The position numbers and the translations under genes were made by a program. A stretch of 64,000 nucleotides of DNA from Progne subis subis (lineage: Eukaryota; Chordata; Aves; Passeriformes; Hirundinidae): contig JAKJHU010000046.1 in the NCBI GenBank assembly GCA_022316685.1, positions 7,787,001-7,851,000 of the forward strand, read 5' to 3'. Shown here piece by piece: positions 24,682-35,659 of this stretch (the stretch's first letter is position 1; each line of letters begins with the position of its first letter). The notes beneath the pieces were generated by a model. It was given only the letters and a program-made list of their open reading frames with translations, was not told the origin of the DNA and did no database searches.

Positions 24682-26182
24682 CTATAATGCATATACAGGG
24701 TGGCATTGCCTGTCCATTTTGTTCTGAATGACTGGATGGAAAGAAGGATGAGGAAGAAGGTGTTGATGGTAGTAGGGCAGTTCATTTGCCATAAAGTGGT
24801 AGGTGCTTTGTGATGCATCATATCTGGGAAAGGAGAAGCTGAACTGCACAGCGGGCATCGGGGTAAAAGGCAGGAGTCTCTGGTGCTGGGCAGCAAAGGG
24901 ATAGTGGAGACCATCCTGGAACAGAGCTGGTGAGGTCCCCGGGGCGTAGCTGTGGACTGGAACAGGGGACACGAGGCTGTGCTGTTGGTCCTGTATCTGC
25001 CTCTTCAGTTTCATCCTCCGGTTCTGAAACCAGGTCTTAATCTAAGAAACAAAAAAGAAGAAAGGGATGCAGGAGACAAATCAGGAACTTCGCCTAAAGA
25101 TAATGCGAAAATAGCATATCTCAGCTGCTTTAGCCATTTTGCTTCAGGTGGAATTGACACAGCTGGACTGATGCCTTCGCCCCATTTGGCAGAAGGTAGA
25201 GGACCTGTGGGATGTAGAGGGAAGAGTGGCTGCACTCAGGGATTTTACAATAATCAGGGTCTTTAAGACAAAGACATGAGCTCTGCATGGCCTACATGCA
25301 GAGCGCCGTATATCCAGGACAGTTTACCACACTAAGAAATAATAACAAAAAAAACATCTATAGCTTCCCGATAGAAAGGGCAGCAAATTTCCCCGAGTGC
25401 TAACTCGTTAATTCCCGAGGGACCCACTCCCACACAGTAAAGCTCTTACTAAACTCAAGAGTGTTCTTCGCAGGAAAGCCAGGATGCGGAACCGCCGATC
25501 CTGGCTGCTCCTGCCCAAGGGGGCCGGGAAGGATCCACTCCCGCGGGACTAACCTGGATCTCCGAGAGCTGCAAGGCGGTCGCCAGCTTCCTTCGCTCCG
25601 TGGCGCCCAGGTACTTCTGGCGCTGGAATGTCTTCTCCAGCCGGCAGACCTGCTCCGAGGTGAAGGCGGTGCGCGCCCTGCGCTGCCGCCCGCGGCTCCC
25701 GCCCGCTGCCGCGGCCTCAGCGCGCTCCCCGCCCGCGCTCTCGCTCTCGTAGCCCGAGGACTCGTCGGCGCTGAGCCAGCCGCCGTCGGGGGCTGCACGG
25801 AGGAGAAGGAGCGGCGGTGAGGGCCCGGTCCCGGCCGGGTAGCGCCTCCGCCGCCCCTCAGCCCTGCCAGGCTGTTGCACCGGCGGGAGCCTGGATCCCG
25901 GCGAGTCCCCGGCCCGCCCCCCTCCTCTCTGTCCCTGTTCCCTCCTCACCCACCTGGCTCCGACGGGCAGCGGTCGGTGATATCCCGGGGACGGTCCCGG
26001 CTCCGCTCCGCCGCGCAGGGCTCGCTGTCCGCGGGCTGGGGGCTGGCCCGTCGGGGCTTGGCTCTCACCAGAAGGGTGGGACTGCCCAGCGAGGTGGGGG
26101 CGCGGGGAGGAGGCGCACAGCAGATGTGGGGCCTGACCCCGTGGGGCTTGGTCTCTGCCGAAGAGATCTGGGCCTGATCCAT
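24682..26182 (-). CDS. ventx1: VENT1-like homeobox protein, gene B
   Basis: Homeodomain transcription factor of the VENT family. Exons 26,182-25,954, 25,792-25,554 and 25,041-24,682 join in phase to 275 residues. The homeodomain is at residues 113-172 (RARTAF arm, QRQKYLGATERRKLATALQLSEIQ, then IKTWFQNRRMKLKR), with the intron between positions 44 and 45. RPHICCAPPP near the N-terminus and KRQIQDQQHS just after the homeodomain closely resemble frog Vent-1, which is the basis of the paralogue call. It lacks the FSVEW motif of genes A and C. A SSGYESES stretch precedes the homeodomain, and the C-terminus is rich in His, Pro, Tyr and Phe. The ATG at 26,182 has a strong CCGCCATGG context and a TATAAA 41 bases upstream. 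In-frame Met codons further upstream would lie before the TATA box. Frog Vent-1 is a BMP target repressor; the same role here is inferred. Confidence 0.93.
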
Positions 26183-26222
26183 GGCGGTGAGGGGCTGGGC
26201 CAGCCACGGCCGCGGCCCGCTC

Positions 26223-26300
26223 TTTATATGGGCGCTCCGGCCCAGGAGGGGTCGTTCGTAAGTGCGAGCGCACATCAAAGTGGGAATCGAGCAGAGATAA
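26223..26300 (-). promoter_or_regulatory. Core promoter of gene B: TATA, TCF/LEF-like and GATA-like sites
   Basis: On the minus strand TATAAA lies at 26,228-26,223. On the plus strand CACATCAAAG (26,271-26,280) fits the TCF/LEF core and AGAGATAA (26,293-26,300) the GATA core. The identical 10-mer CACATCAAAG, followed by AGATAA, occurs at the matching place upstream of gene C. Motifs are direct; factor binding is inference. Confidence 0.6.
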
Positions 26301-26321
26301 CAGCTACCAGCGAGGAGGGAA

Positions 26322-26370
26322 GTTCACACGTCTGGCAAATGTCTACAGCCCTCGGCTCCGGCGTGTCTGC
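26322..26370 (-). promoter_or_regulatory. Putative SMAD/T-box proximal element of gene B
   Basis: GTTCACAC (26,322-26,329) and the block CTCGGCTCCGGCGTGTCTGC (26,351-26,370) recur upstream of gene C, the block with 19 of 20 identities. In gene orientation the block reads GCAGACACGCCGGAGCC, that is CAGAC, five bases, GGAGCC. CAGAC/GTCT is the SMAD4 half-site and GGAGCC/GGCGCC are known BMP-SMAD sites, with 5-base spacing typical of BMP response elements. It lies about 170-190 bases upstream of the start codon. Confidence 0.5.
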
Positions 26371-26745
26371 GGGGCCGGGGACACCCCCTTGAAGTGCAAA
26401 GCTGCCCCTCTCCCCTGGAGGGCAGGGCACGGGCAGCCCCTGCCCCGCAAATGGGCGTCTAAAGACGCCGTGGCTGCCGCTGGCAGTGCCGCTTCACCGC
26501 TCGCTTTTCAGTCACGGGGTGCCACATTGCACAGATAGCCGAAACCAGCCCCGAGACCCACACCCACGGGGCAGGGTGAGGGATAGGGAACCTTGCGTAG
26601 AGCCTGCCAACCCCGCTGTCCTTCTCCCTCCCTGGGAAAAGCCGTGGGGGGCCAACGTCCAGAAGTCCCTACCCACCAGGCTCAGCCCTCACTTGCCAGG
26701 CTAGAGCCAGGCTGGGGGTGAGCAGGGCCTCGGGCCCTCTCAGCT

Positions 26746-26766
26746 TGAACTTGGCGCCGTCTGTCT
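26746..26766. promoter_or_regulatory. GGCGCC-GTCTGTCTAG cluster upstream of gene B
   Basis: TGAACTTGGCGCC is followed directly by GTCTGTCTAG, giving a GGCGCC core next to two overlapping GTCT half-sites, about 570-585 bases upstream of gene B. This is a plausible second BMP-SMAD site. Its spacing (0 and 4) is not the usual 5, so confidence is low. Confidence 0.3.
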
Positions 26767-26770
26767 AGCC

Positions 26771-27327
26771 AGAAAATCCATCTTCCCAATCGTTTGTGAT
26801 CAAAGCACTGAGTGAGCTGCGGAGCTCGCACCTCATCAGCTTCATACAGCCCCAATCCATAGGCCGCTTCCCGAGAAGGACGGTGCCCTTGTAATGCAGG
26901 GAGGATACCAAGACATCTCCGAGCACAGCTTGGTTGGGGGAAGGGGGCATGTCGGCAGCTCAGCCCGTCTCCAGGTTCTTCTTTTGTTCAACTTCACCGG
27001 GCTTTTGGTCACGCCAGTAAAAAAACACCACACCGACCACGAGCACGCCGGCAGTAGCCATACTTGAATAACCCACATTCTAAACCTCGCCCAAAGGAGA
27101 ATGGAAGCGAACGCCAATCCCACTAACTGGGTAAATGCACCGGTAGGACCTCAATTTCAATGACGATTCCAAAATCCTCAGAGTTCCTGCTCAGATGCAT
27201 CACCGGAAGGACTGGACACCATAACCCTGGGTCTAACAGGGAAGTAGCCTGTTTCATTCTAAAACACAGCAATAACCTAGGTTGCCACACACGTGGGCAA
27301 TGTTAAGGGTTTCTTTTGTCTTAAAAG

Positions 27328-27358
<31 letters not shown>

Positions 27359-30250
27359 CACGAAAACAAAAAACACACACACACAAAAGCAAACAAACAA
27401 AAACACCAAAAAACCCCTTCTTTTTGTGCTATTCATCTTCATTGTCTCAGGTGTTCCCGTAACTCCGTGGCCTCGGGAATGGATAGAAGGTTATCGACCC
27501 CTCCCGATCCCACAAAGTCGGCTTATCCCCACGCTGGCCCCGGGGGAGGGATAAAGCCCAGGCACCTGAGCAATGCAAACACCTTACCAAGCCCACAGAG
27601 CCCAAGAGCTGCATGCCTCCTGCAGCTTTGCTTGCAACACCATCCCCTCAGGGCAGGGATGGGAAAAGGCTGTTGTTGCCTCGGCACAGTCCCGACAGAG
27701 ACATCGCCCTGCTCTTGAAGGGGTGCTGGGCGCAGCCACGAAAGGAGTTTCACTTACTGCTGGCACAAGCCTGTCATTTTGGCTGATATGCACAAGCCAG
27801 TGCAAATGCCCAGCTGAATAAAGCTGGATCCCACCCTGGAGCAGAACCGCATACCTCTGAGTCCCACTGACCCAACCAAAACCGCTGCAACACGAACATT
27901 TAAATCCTAGACACATTTTGGTCAAGCAGAGATAGGTCAGTCACTGTTCCCCTAAATTAACTACGAGCTGCACATTAATTTGAATAGCTTCGGGATTTAA
28001 TAACTATTTCACTTGTGTTCGGTCCCTCTTTTTCTGAAGCAAATGCATCACTATGTTATCTCATCTTATATCAGAACAGCAATATCTGAATAACTACATA
28101 TGTGGACAAATCCAAGCAGAAAAACTTACTGTTTTCTATGTTCTGCCATATAGAGACTCATTCACACCAAGCTGTCCTTGGTAAAGCAGTGAGTGCTATC
28201 TGCAGAGTCTGGCTAGCTCACCAAAAAGAAGTTTAGAGTCAATACACGAGAACCACTGGTGTTCAGGAGCTCCTAAACTGAGCATGTCCCTACCCAGCAA
28301 GCAAGGCAGCCTCCCTCACCCTTCCTCCAGCAGAAGGAACCTGTGCCAAGCCAGGCAGCCTTGGGTCCCCCACGCCCTGCAGGCCTCTCACCTGGGCACA
28401 CAGAAACACTGCAGGGACTGCCCTCTGGGAGAGACACTTCATCTCCAGCTGCCAAAATTGAACCAGACAGGAGATGACCACTCAGTGCTGTGCCCAAAGA
28501 GACCAACATTTGCATTGATACTTTATGTGTCTTATAGAAGGGAAACTGATATTAACCCTGAAGAGCTGCTGCCATTTCCTCCCCCTCCTTTGACTTGGGA
28601 ATGCAGGGAAGCAACTGACCTGTCCCACTGTTTGCTGTAAGTCAATGAAAACTGATTGTTTTTTATTAGACACCATTCTGAATTGCCTATTTAGCGAGAT
28701 ATTTAAACCCAACATTAGGATCCCCCCCACTCCAGATGAAAGTAGCTGCATCTGTGGACCACAAAGTCCAGGAACAGATGGGAAAAATGTGGAAGGTGTT
28801 ATGTGGCTATTGTAGTTCCCATTAGAAAGAGGTGGCAGCTTGAGAAACTTGAAAACTTTAACGACCCTGGGTGGGCAGAGGTGCTGCATCTGCAGTAAAA
28901 CCTTCCCCTCGCCTTGCAGTAATATGAGGGTCATATGAGACACAAATTTACTTCCATTCAATTATTTTCTATTACGTGAAATTCTTACAGCATTGAACTG
29001 ATGTGATATATAAACATGATGAAAAATAAATCTAAATTCTCAGGGAAAATTACCTATTTTCCTATAGAATTCCATATACTCAGAACTTCAGAATGTTGTA
29101 CTATATTGAAAAATGCATGGATTGTTCTTACATGTGTTATATTAAGAACATAGTGGACCCATTTCTCCAAATTACATTTCAACATATTTATTGCTCTGCC
29201 TTTGTATTTAAGCCTTACAAATATAAGAAACAGGCTTGCTGCTTCCAGAAATGTACTGAAAACTTCTGCACTCTTGTAACTCGGTGTGATACACCGAATG
29301 TCAGCGCAGTGATTCACGGCAGGATGTGAGAATTCCAGATACGGCTGTCAGGACAGACTACTCTTCTCATGTGAGCTCTACAAGACTTCTGAGGACAAAT
29401 GGTAGATTTCTCTCACTGCTATGCCTGGGAATATTTCATCTGGGGCTTTGCACACACATGGAATATAAACCTATGGGAACAGGCAGGACCGCAGCAGCCC
29501 TACAGCATAAAGGTATTGCCTAAGGAAGGTCCAGCCCATCGTTCAGGCTGCAGCATCTCCTGCACAAGACAGTAGATACTCATCCTTTGCCAGGTGCTGA
29601 CGTACTTTTGTTTTGACAGCCCAGGAATGCTGTCAGTGGGCCAAAGAAAACCATTTAGGCAAATCTTCATGTTGCAAACTTTCTATCTGCTAGCCACATC
29701 TGTAAGTAGACCATGGGGGAAAAAAAGAAAAAAACCCAGACAAAAACCCCAAAACAACATACAGACCAAACTATCATAGCATTTATCATAGACTGAGAGC
29801 TGATATACTAGGCCACCAGATGTGGGATAGTAGCCCAGTCATAGGCACATCCCAATTATGTTTATGAAAAACACAGATTTTCCAATACCTTCCTGACGGA
29901 AGAAGTGGAGGTGATAGGGGATGTAATAAAAACAACTGCAACGCCACCCACTCCACTATGAGAAAGCGAAAAACCCAACAAACCCAAACCAAAAAGACCC
30001 CAACAGTCGAACCCCACAAAAGTTTAGCTGCACAAATGGGCAGGAGAGAGCCTAGGGAAGTGCAGCAGCCCTCGAGAAGTAAACTCATTGTAAGGAACGG
30101 GGTTTTAACACGGCTGGAAGCGCAGGCAAGACAAGGCAGTTCGCTGTGCTGCAGAAGGGGCCCCAGGAGTCCCATGCGCACAGGCAGCCGCAGGGCCCGG
30201 GCTGGGCTCCTGGCCCCTGGGACAGCTGATGGCTGTTTGTACCCTCCGCT
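26771..30250. other. Spacer between genes B and C, left part
   Basis: No supportable exon. Open frames up to about 160 codons exist but show no domain, signal peptide or splice-compatible neighbour. An AAAC/CA-rich low-complexity stretch lies at 27,323-27,412. Confidence 0.55.
27323..27412. repeat. AAAC/CA-rich low-complexity repeat
   Basis: A run of AAAC, AAAAC and a short CA array. It accounts for the lysine/threonine-rich and leucine/phenylalanine-rich shadow frames on the two strands here. Confidence 0.85.
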
Positions 30251-30284
30251 GCTCCCCTTTGGAAATGCTAACTTGGTTATTCAG

Positions 30285-31100
30285 CGTCTCCTTTGATGTC
30301 CTGATAGGTGCTATTAGATAGTCAATTAGGCATCAACGAGATCGATTGTTTGGGAATAGATGGTTTTCTGTTTGAAGTACCCGTGAACACTAACAGTGCC
30401 ATCACCCGCCGCTCCTTTGCCCACGGGAACAATGCGGGCTAACACACAATAAATGACAAATGCTCCTGACTCAGCCGGCAGCGCTGCACCCTCTTCCCTC
30501 CCAACTCACACGCTGCAAGCCCAGATATTCCCATTCAGCGACTGTGGGAGCAAACACGCACTTTGCATTAAAAACGATTTATGGGGGAAATGTTTTTGAG
30601 TGCTTTGCAGAGCTAATGGACAAAGCACCTAGACAAGTTAAGTACAAGTTAGCTCCAAACAAACTAGTACTTGTGTTTCTATGCACGCCATTGCCGCATT
30701 GCCTGAGGACTTGTGACACCTCCACAGTTGTCCAGAATTGCTCAGGCAGAATAACTAAGAGTTGAAATAAGAATGAAAGTACTTAGCGTACCTGAATACC
30801 GAAGAGACGCTGGGATTAGCTCCCTACGAGGCACTATTAGAGGATAACACTAGGTCGAAGCCTGGGAATGTAAGACACAAATATAAAGGAAGGGTAGTAA
30901 AACCTACACAAGGAACATGTCGAGACCAAGAAGTCTCTCCTCTTTCTTCCCCCCTCCACTTCGGTGAGATTTATCAAGTTAATTGTCATCTAATTGAGTA
31001 TCAAAGAAAGAGATAATGGGGAGCAATTAGATGTAATGGCCTAACAGTGCGAGATCTCTCTCGATTAGCACACAACGCCGAAAAATTTCACCTAGTTTGT
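30285..31100. promoter_or_regulatory. Candidate shared VENT enhancer between genes B and C
   Basis: Contains CTTTGATG at 30,291-30,298 and CAATTA at 30,323. A dense group at 30,971-31,040 has TTAATTGTC, TAATTGAG, ATCAAAG (31,000-31,006), AGAGATAA (31,009-31,016) and CAATTAGATG. The ATCAAAG plus AGAGATAA pair repeats the module found in the promoters of genes B and C. Motif content is seen; enhancer activity and conservation are inferred. Confidence 0.35.
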
Positions 31101-31179
31101 AAAGAGGTCCCTGGAGTGGCTCCACCATGTCTGGGAGCTGCAGGGAGGCGATACACCCCAGTCCTATTGCCATCCCCTG

Positions 31180-32760
31180 ATGGCTGCTTTAGCCAAATTG
31201 GGACGGGCGGTTCCGAGCGCGGTCGCTGGCGGCTCACCAGCCCCGCGGTGTTAATTCAATCAGGTTTCTCCCCCTCCGCGCATGCACTGCAGGGGAGAAG
31301 GGCTTTGAAGTTAGCGCTCTGGCAATTTTCCCCTCCCATACCCTTTTCCACCCCGGGGAGCCCAGTTTCCAGATTATACAGCCTCTTTCTCGAGAGCCGC
31401 CGGGCCTACGAGCATTAAACTACTCCTCCCCAGCTAATTGACTCAGATTTTTTTTCCCCCCCCCCTTTTTTTTTTTTTCTCCTTCCCATTTGTAGCTGAC
31501 TTGCCCACACCGCTTTGCGCTGCCGGAGAGCGTTCCGGGGCTGGGTTATTGTGATGCGATTGAAGACACAAAGGCGGGGTGCTCCCCTCCGCGCTGCCGG
31601 CTCTTGCGGGGCTCGGCTGCGGGGCTTGCGGCAGGGTGCGGAGCCGGAGCGCTCCGATCTCCTGCGAGGGGCTGGCACAGTCCCGGGGCCTGCACTGGCC
31701 CTAGCGCCCCTTTACTGTTGCCAGGGCTAAAACACAGTGAAGGGGAAATGCAGACAAGAAGGAATAAAGCGTGAAGTCCGAGTTTCTTTCTCTCAGATCA
31801 AAGCGAAAACGAGCATTCACATTTTAATGCCGGAGTTGGACAGCTTTCATTTGAGCGATTACCGGGAAAGAGCGCAACATTTGCAAGCTGGCCCAGCCAA
31901 AACACTGGCAAGGTATTTCGCGTGCTTGCTGAGCATACCCGCGGCCAAGGAGTCATTATGTTAAGTGATCATTAGCACCCTTTCGAACGGAGATCGGCTT
32001 CTGCCTCGCCAGCTGCCCTGCAGCTCGTACGCCCGGGGCTGGGATGCCCCGTTACTCTGGCTAAGCAGCGCTCACCCCTGGCACGAAACCCGGCGGCCTC
32101 AGCCCGGGCACGGGGAGCCGCGCACACCCAGCACACCGCTGAGCTCCATCCCCGAGACCGCCCCGCAGCCCCGCTTGTCCCAGCGCGGTCCCCACAAACC
32201 CCGCGGGCTTTAATCACGGCAAGGATGGCAGCGCCTCGTGTTGCCCCCGGCAGCACCGCTTGTCTCTGCCTGGCTCTGAGGCTCTGCACGGACGGGCAGC
32301 TGCTGCCCCGCTCGGGCACGGCTGGACGCGGTGGAGCCCAGCTCGGGTGCGGGCAGGACAGCCCGGGCCGCTCGCCCGTGGGACGGGACAGCCCAGCCCG
32401 GGGGTCGGGAGGGCAGAGCCAGGGCATGAGGGCTCATTCAGAGCCGCTCCGGATCACTTCTCGCCGGGGCATGGGGACCCGATAAGGTGTGCTGTCTCTC
32501 CTTTTTCACCGTTGGGCCGGGGGGACGACCACACCCTCCTCCCCTGCACAAACTCCGTCCCCGCAGTTCCCCTCCCAGGAAACAGCTCCCCTCCGCAGGC
32601 GGGAGCGCTTTGTTCTTCCCTCTCTCCTCCTGAGCTTTTCCATCTGTCTCTCACTTTCCCCGGGCCCAGCTGCGGTGCTGCCCGTGCCCACTTCCCTTTC
32701 GCCCTCCCCCACATAGTCCGGGATCCGGGGCTGGGGCGCTCCCGGAACGCTGCGGGTAGT
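31180..32760. other. Orphan CpG island between genes B and C
   Basis: GC-rich, CpG-dense DNA of about 1.5 kb without a recognisable coding exon. It is interspersed with conserved-looking AT motifs such as AGATCAAAGC (ATCAAAG at 31,797-31,803) and TTAAGTGATCATTAGC near 31,960. The frames inside it (32,260-32,922 plus; 31,972-32,427 minus) are proline/arginine-rich and domain-free. It may be a noncoding-RNA promoter or a CpG-island-type enhancer of the VENT genes. Confidence 0.5.
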
Positions 32761-34363
32761 GCCGGTGCCCTCAGAGTGCTCCTGTCCCTTCACGCCCAGC
32801 TCCCTGGACCCCTGCTCTGGCTTCTGAGCGCAGGAAGGGTTATCACCATTATTCCTTTGGTACGGGCTGAGTGCAGCATTTGGAGTGGTGGGCCTCTCCT
32901 CTGTGGCCATACAAGATTATAAAGGGATGGAACACCTAACCCTTCAACCATTAGTCCATTGAAAACAGAATAGCCATATAGGGTCTAATGCATAATACTT
33001 TTTTTTAAAATTGTAGATTTATTTGCCTTGACTGTTTTGTTATTTTAAACACGACTGCTTTAGAGCAGAAGAAAATATTCAGGATTGCAGCTCCTTCTGG
33101 AGACACCCCAGTTCCTTAATGACGTTTGAAAGAGTCAGAGAGATTTCTTCAAGGCAATATTACCGTTTAATTACACCTGACTTCGAGAAATAAGCCTCCA
33201 TCGAATGGGAATTTTACTTACGTGTCAACAAATTTCCTTAATCCATAACTGCATAACGTTCCTGAGATCTTAGCAAGGTTGATAGCACCCTTTTGAATTT
33301 AGCTGAAACTCTTGCATTATAGACATAGGATTTGTGCAATTGTAAACAAATACTAATATCTAAACAAATACTAATATCTCAAAAGACTAGAAAAATACAG
33401 CATAGGTTACAAAATAATCAAGGAGACTTCCAGAGGTGACTGCAAAGCCCACTGCCCACAGCAGCACATAATACTGCTTTTAAACAGTCAGGGGTACTCA
33501 AGTGGAAGATTGGCCCCTGTATACAAAAGATATTCAAGGAGGCTGACATAGAACCCTCAGACCATTCCTTACAGGAATTGAAATTACCAGTGTGCCGGAA
33601 ATTTCTAATAGCCCCCCAGATCACCTCTAAAGTGATGGAAATTTTTATTGCTCTTTTCATGTTAGTTGACAATTGACTTTGAAATATTTACTTCAACTTA
33701 CAGCCAAAGATCATTTCTCAGAGCCCCTTTTCTGGCCTGAGATAAAGCCATTTTGATAATCAGTTTACTAGCTCATTATCCAAATTTTAAAAGTGCATGG
33801 CACAGTGGTAAGGAATTTTACTGCCACTTATGGCAACCCACCTTTGGGATGTTAAAATTCTTTTGATCATCACCCTCGTACCCCGATAACTGCATGTGAG
33901 ATGACGAGATACTAGATGTTTTGTAGGTAAGAAATTTCAAGATCCATTCCATGATCTATTTAGGTAAGAGGTTCTTATTAATCCACTGAGGCAGCTCATA
34001 AAAACGTGGATAAATTATACTTATTTAGAAAGTAAGTTTTTAAATTCTAAAAGCATCTGTTCTACTATAGCAAGCCCAGTTTTAAGTAACAGGTGCGTCC
34101 ACCAAATATTTGGCTAAAAGCGCAGTTCCATGACAGAAAATCTAATCTAGTTAAGTAGCTGAAGGGGTTGGATACCTGCTTTAGAAGACAGAGGGAAATT
34201 CACATTTCTTTGCACTCAGCCGCAGAGTAAATTGCAGGGGGGAAGAACAAATCTAGATAAGTTTATGCTTCTTTAAATGAAGAGGATCTTTCCTTTGGGG
34301 CAGGATGAATACCTCTACAATCCTCGAGAAAGGAATTCACATGAAAGCTGGGGAAAAAGTAGG
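32761..34363. other. AT-rich spacer 3' of gene C
   Basis: Nothing coding was recognised. A perfect 18-base tandem duplication is listed separately. Confidence 0.6.
33343..33378. repeat. Perfect 18-base tandem duplication
   Basis: TAAACAAATACTAATATC occurs twice head to tail with no mismatch, which indicates a recent slippage or duplication event. Confidence 0.9.
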
Positions 34364-34369
34364 TTTATT
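34364..34369 (-). terminator. Polyadenylation signal AATAAA of gene C
   Basis: A minus-strand AATAAA lies about 222 bases beyond the gene C stop codon. Confidence 0.55.
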
Positions 34370-34590
34370 AAAAGATTCCATTTATATTATTATTTGTCCC
34401 ACCCCGTTTATATTTTACAGTTGCCTATAGATGTAAGGGCCTGAGGTCCATAATTCAGATTGTCCAGCACGTCTTTGTAAATGTTTAGATGGGTGCTGCT
34501 TCATAACTCCACCAGGCAGTTACAGGCGAGGGCAGCCCAGATACCTCTCAGTAGTGCAAATCCTCTTTGGTCACCGTTCGTACCAGAGGG

Positions 34591-35604
34591 TCAGACACCC
34601 AGCAAGAAAGCTCTGGGGTCCCGGTACCCTACAAAGCAGGGCGCTGCCCAAAAGCCAACCGGCTGTGCTCTGCAGGCGCTGCTGAGGTCCAGGGCGGGTG
34701 CCGGCAGGGCCGCCAAAGCGAAGCCCTCAGAGGCGGCCCCTTGCCGGGGCAGAGGCGGGGGCCGGGCCACGTATGTGAGCGGCAAGGGCACCACAGCGCC
34801 CTGGGGTCCGTAAGGGAGAGCGGGGCTGCAGAAGGGCTCCGTCCTCATCTCCTGCAGCTGCCGCTTGAGCTTCATCCGGCGGTTCTGAAACCACGTCTTG
34901 ATCTGGGGGAGGAGAAAAGACGAGGTTGGTTACACGGCCGCTCGGGCTCGTTTATCTCGTTGTTTGGAGCCGCGCTGTCGCCGTTCGCCGGGCCCGCGGC
35001 GCCCCCCGCTCACCTGCACCTCGGAGAGGCGCATCCTGCCCGCCAGCTGCCGGCGCTCGGCCGCGCCCAGGTACTGCTGCCGCTGGAAGGAGCTCTCCAG
35101 GGTGCTGATCTGCTCCGCGCTGAACGCCGTGCGCAGCCGCCGCCCGCCGCGCCCGCAGGGCTCCTCGGGGCCCGGGCACTCGGGACCCTCCTCCGGCACG
35201 GGGTGCCCCGCTCCCGATGGCCTCCCGCCCGCTCCTGGGGACGGGGACAAGGAGGAAAGGGTCAGCCAGGCCCGGGCACCGCCTGGGGAACCGCCCGCCT
35301 CCTCCGGCCCCGAGCGGTGCAGCCTCCCCGGGCCCGGGGGTGTCCCGGAGCCGCCGCCCCCCGCCCGGGAGTCCCGGGCTGCCTCGGTACCTGTGGCAGA
35401 AGCGGCCGCCACGCGTTCCCTGCTCCTGCCGCCTGTCCCTTCCCGTGGGCCCGCGGGCTGCTCCCGGCTCCGCTCGCTCTGGCCGAGGCCGGAGCCGGGC
35501 CGGTGGTCCGCGGACGATGCTCGGTGTGGAGAGCCCTCGGCGGGGCTCTTGAGAGCTTGGCTGCTCTGGGACAACCATTCCACGGAGAAAGGGGCCTTAG
35601 TCAT
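34591..35604 (-). CDS. ventx2: VENT2-like homeobox protein, gene C
   Basis: Homeodomain transcription factor of the VENT family. Exons 35,604-35,391, 35,234-35,014 and 34,902-34,591 join in phase to 248 residues with GTACCG, GTGAGC donors and CAG acceptors. The N-terminus MTKAPFSVEWLSQSS is close to that of frog Vent-2 and to the FGSVDWLSQSS region of human VENTX. The homeodomain is at residues 102-161 (RLRTAF arm, QRQQYLGAAERRQLAGRMRLSEVQ, IKTWFQNRRMKLKR), with the intron between positions 44 and 45. The C-terminus is Pro/Ala-rich. Intron 2 is only 111 bases. The ATG at 35,604 is preferred because the family motif starts there and TATAAA lies 56 bases upstream. In frog and fish this family is activated by BMP and represses organiser genes. 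It is the VENT gene nearest the 3' end of KNDC1, like human VENTX. Confidence 0.93.
34660..35600. other. CpG island over gene C
   Basis: The whole compact gene is CpG-rich. The long plus-strand frame 34,567-35,733 (388 codons) is an antisense shadow whose composition follows the island. Confidence 0.8.
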
Positions 35605-35659
35605 CCTGGCTTGCTTCGGAGATGCCGGGAAGGAGGTATCGGGGAGCACGGGCCTCTCC

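Larger units (their letters stand above)
25480..26480. other. CpG island over gene B promoter, exons 1 and 2
   Basis: GC- and CpG-rich sequence covers the first two exons, the short first intron and the promoter. Long plus-strand frames here (25,461-25,820 and 25,817-26,392) are antisense shadows of gene B. Confidence 0.8.

Noticed and set aside
25455..26273. Unspliced 272-codon minus-strand frame over gene B
   Set aside because: It shares the homeodomain exon frame but reads exon 1 in a different frame. The spliced model starts at a strong ATG and closes in phase.
31180..32760. UTF1 in the CpG island
   Set aside because: The position is wrong (between two VENT genes, not between KNDC1 and VENT) and no frame resembles a Myb/SANT-type domain.
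32260..32922. 220-codon plus-strand frame in the orphan CpG island
   Set aside because: Proline/arginine/glycine-rich, no domain and no splice partner; expected by chance in GC-rich DNA.
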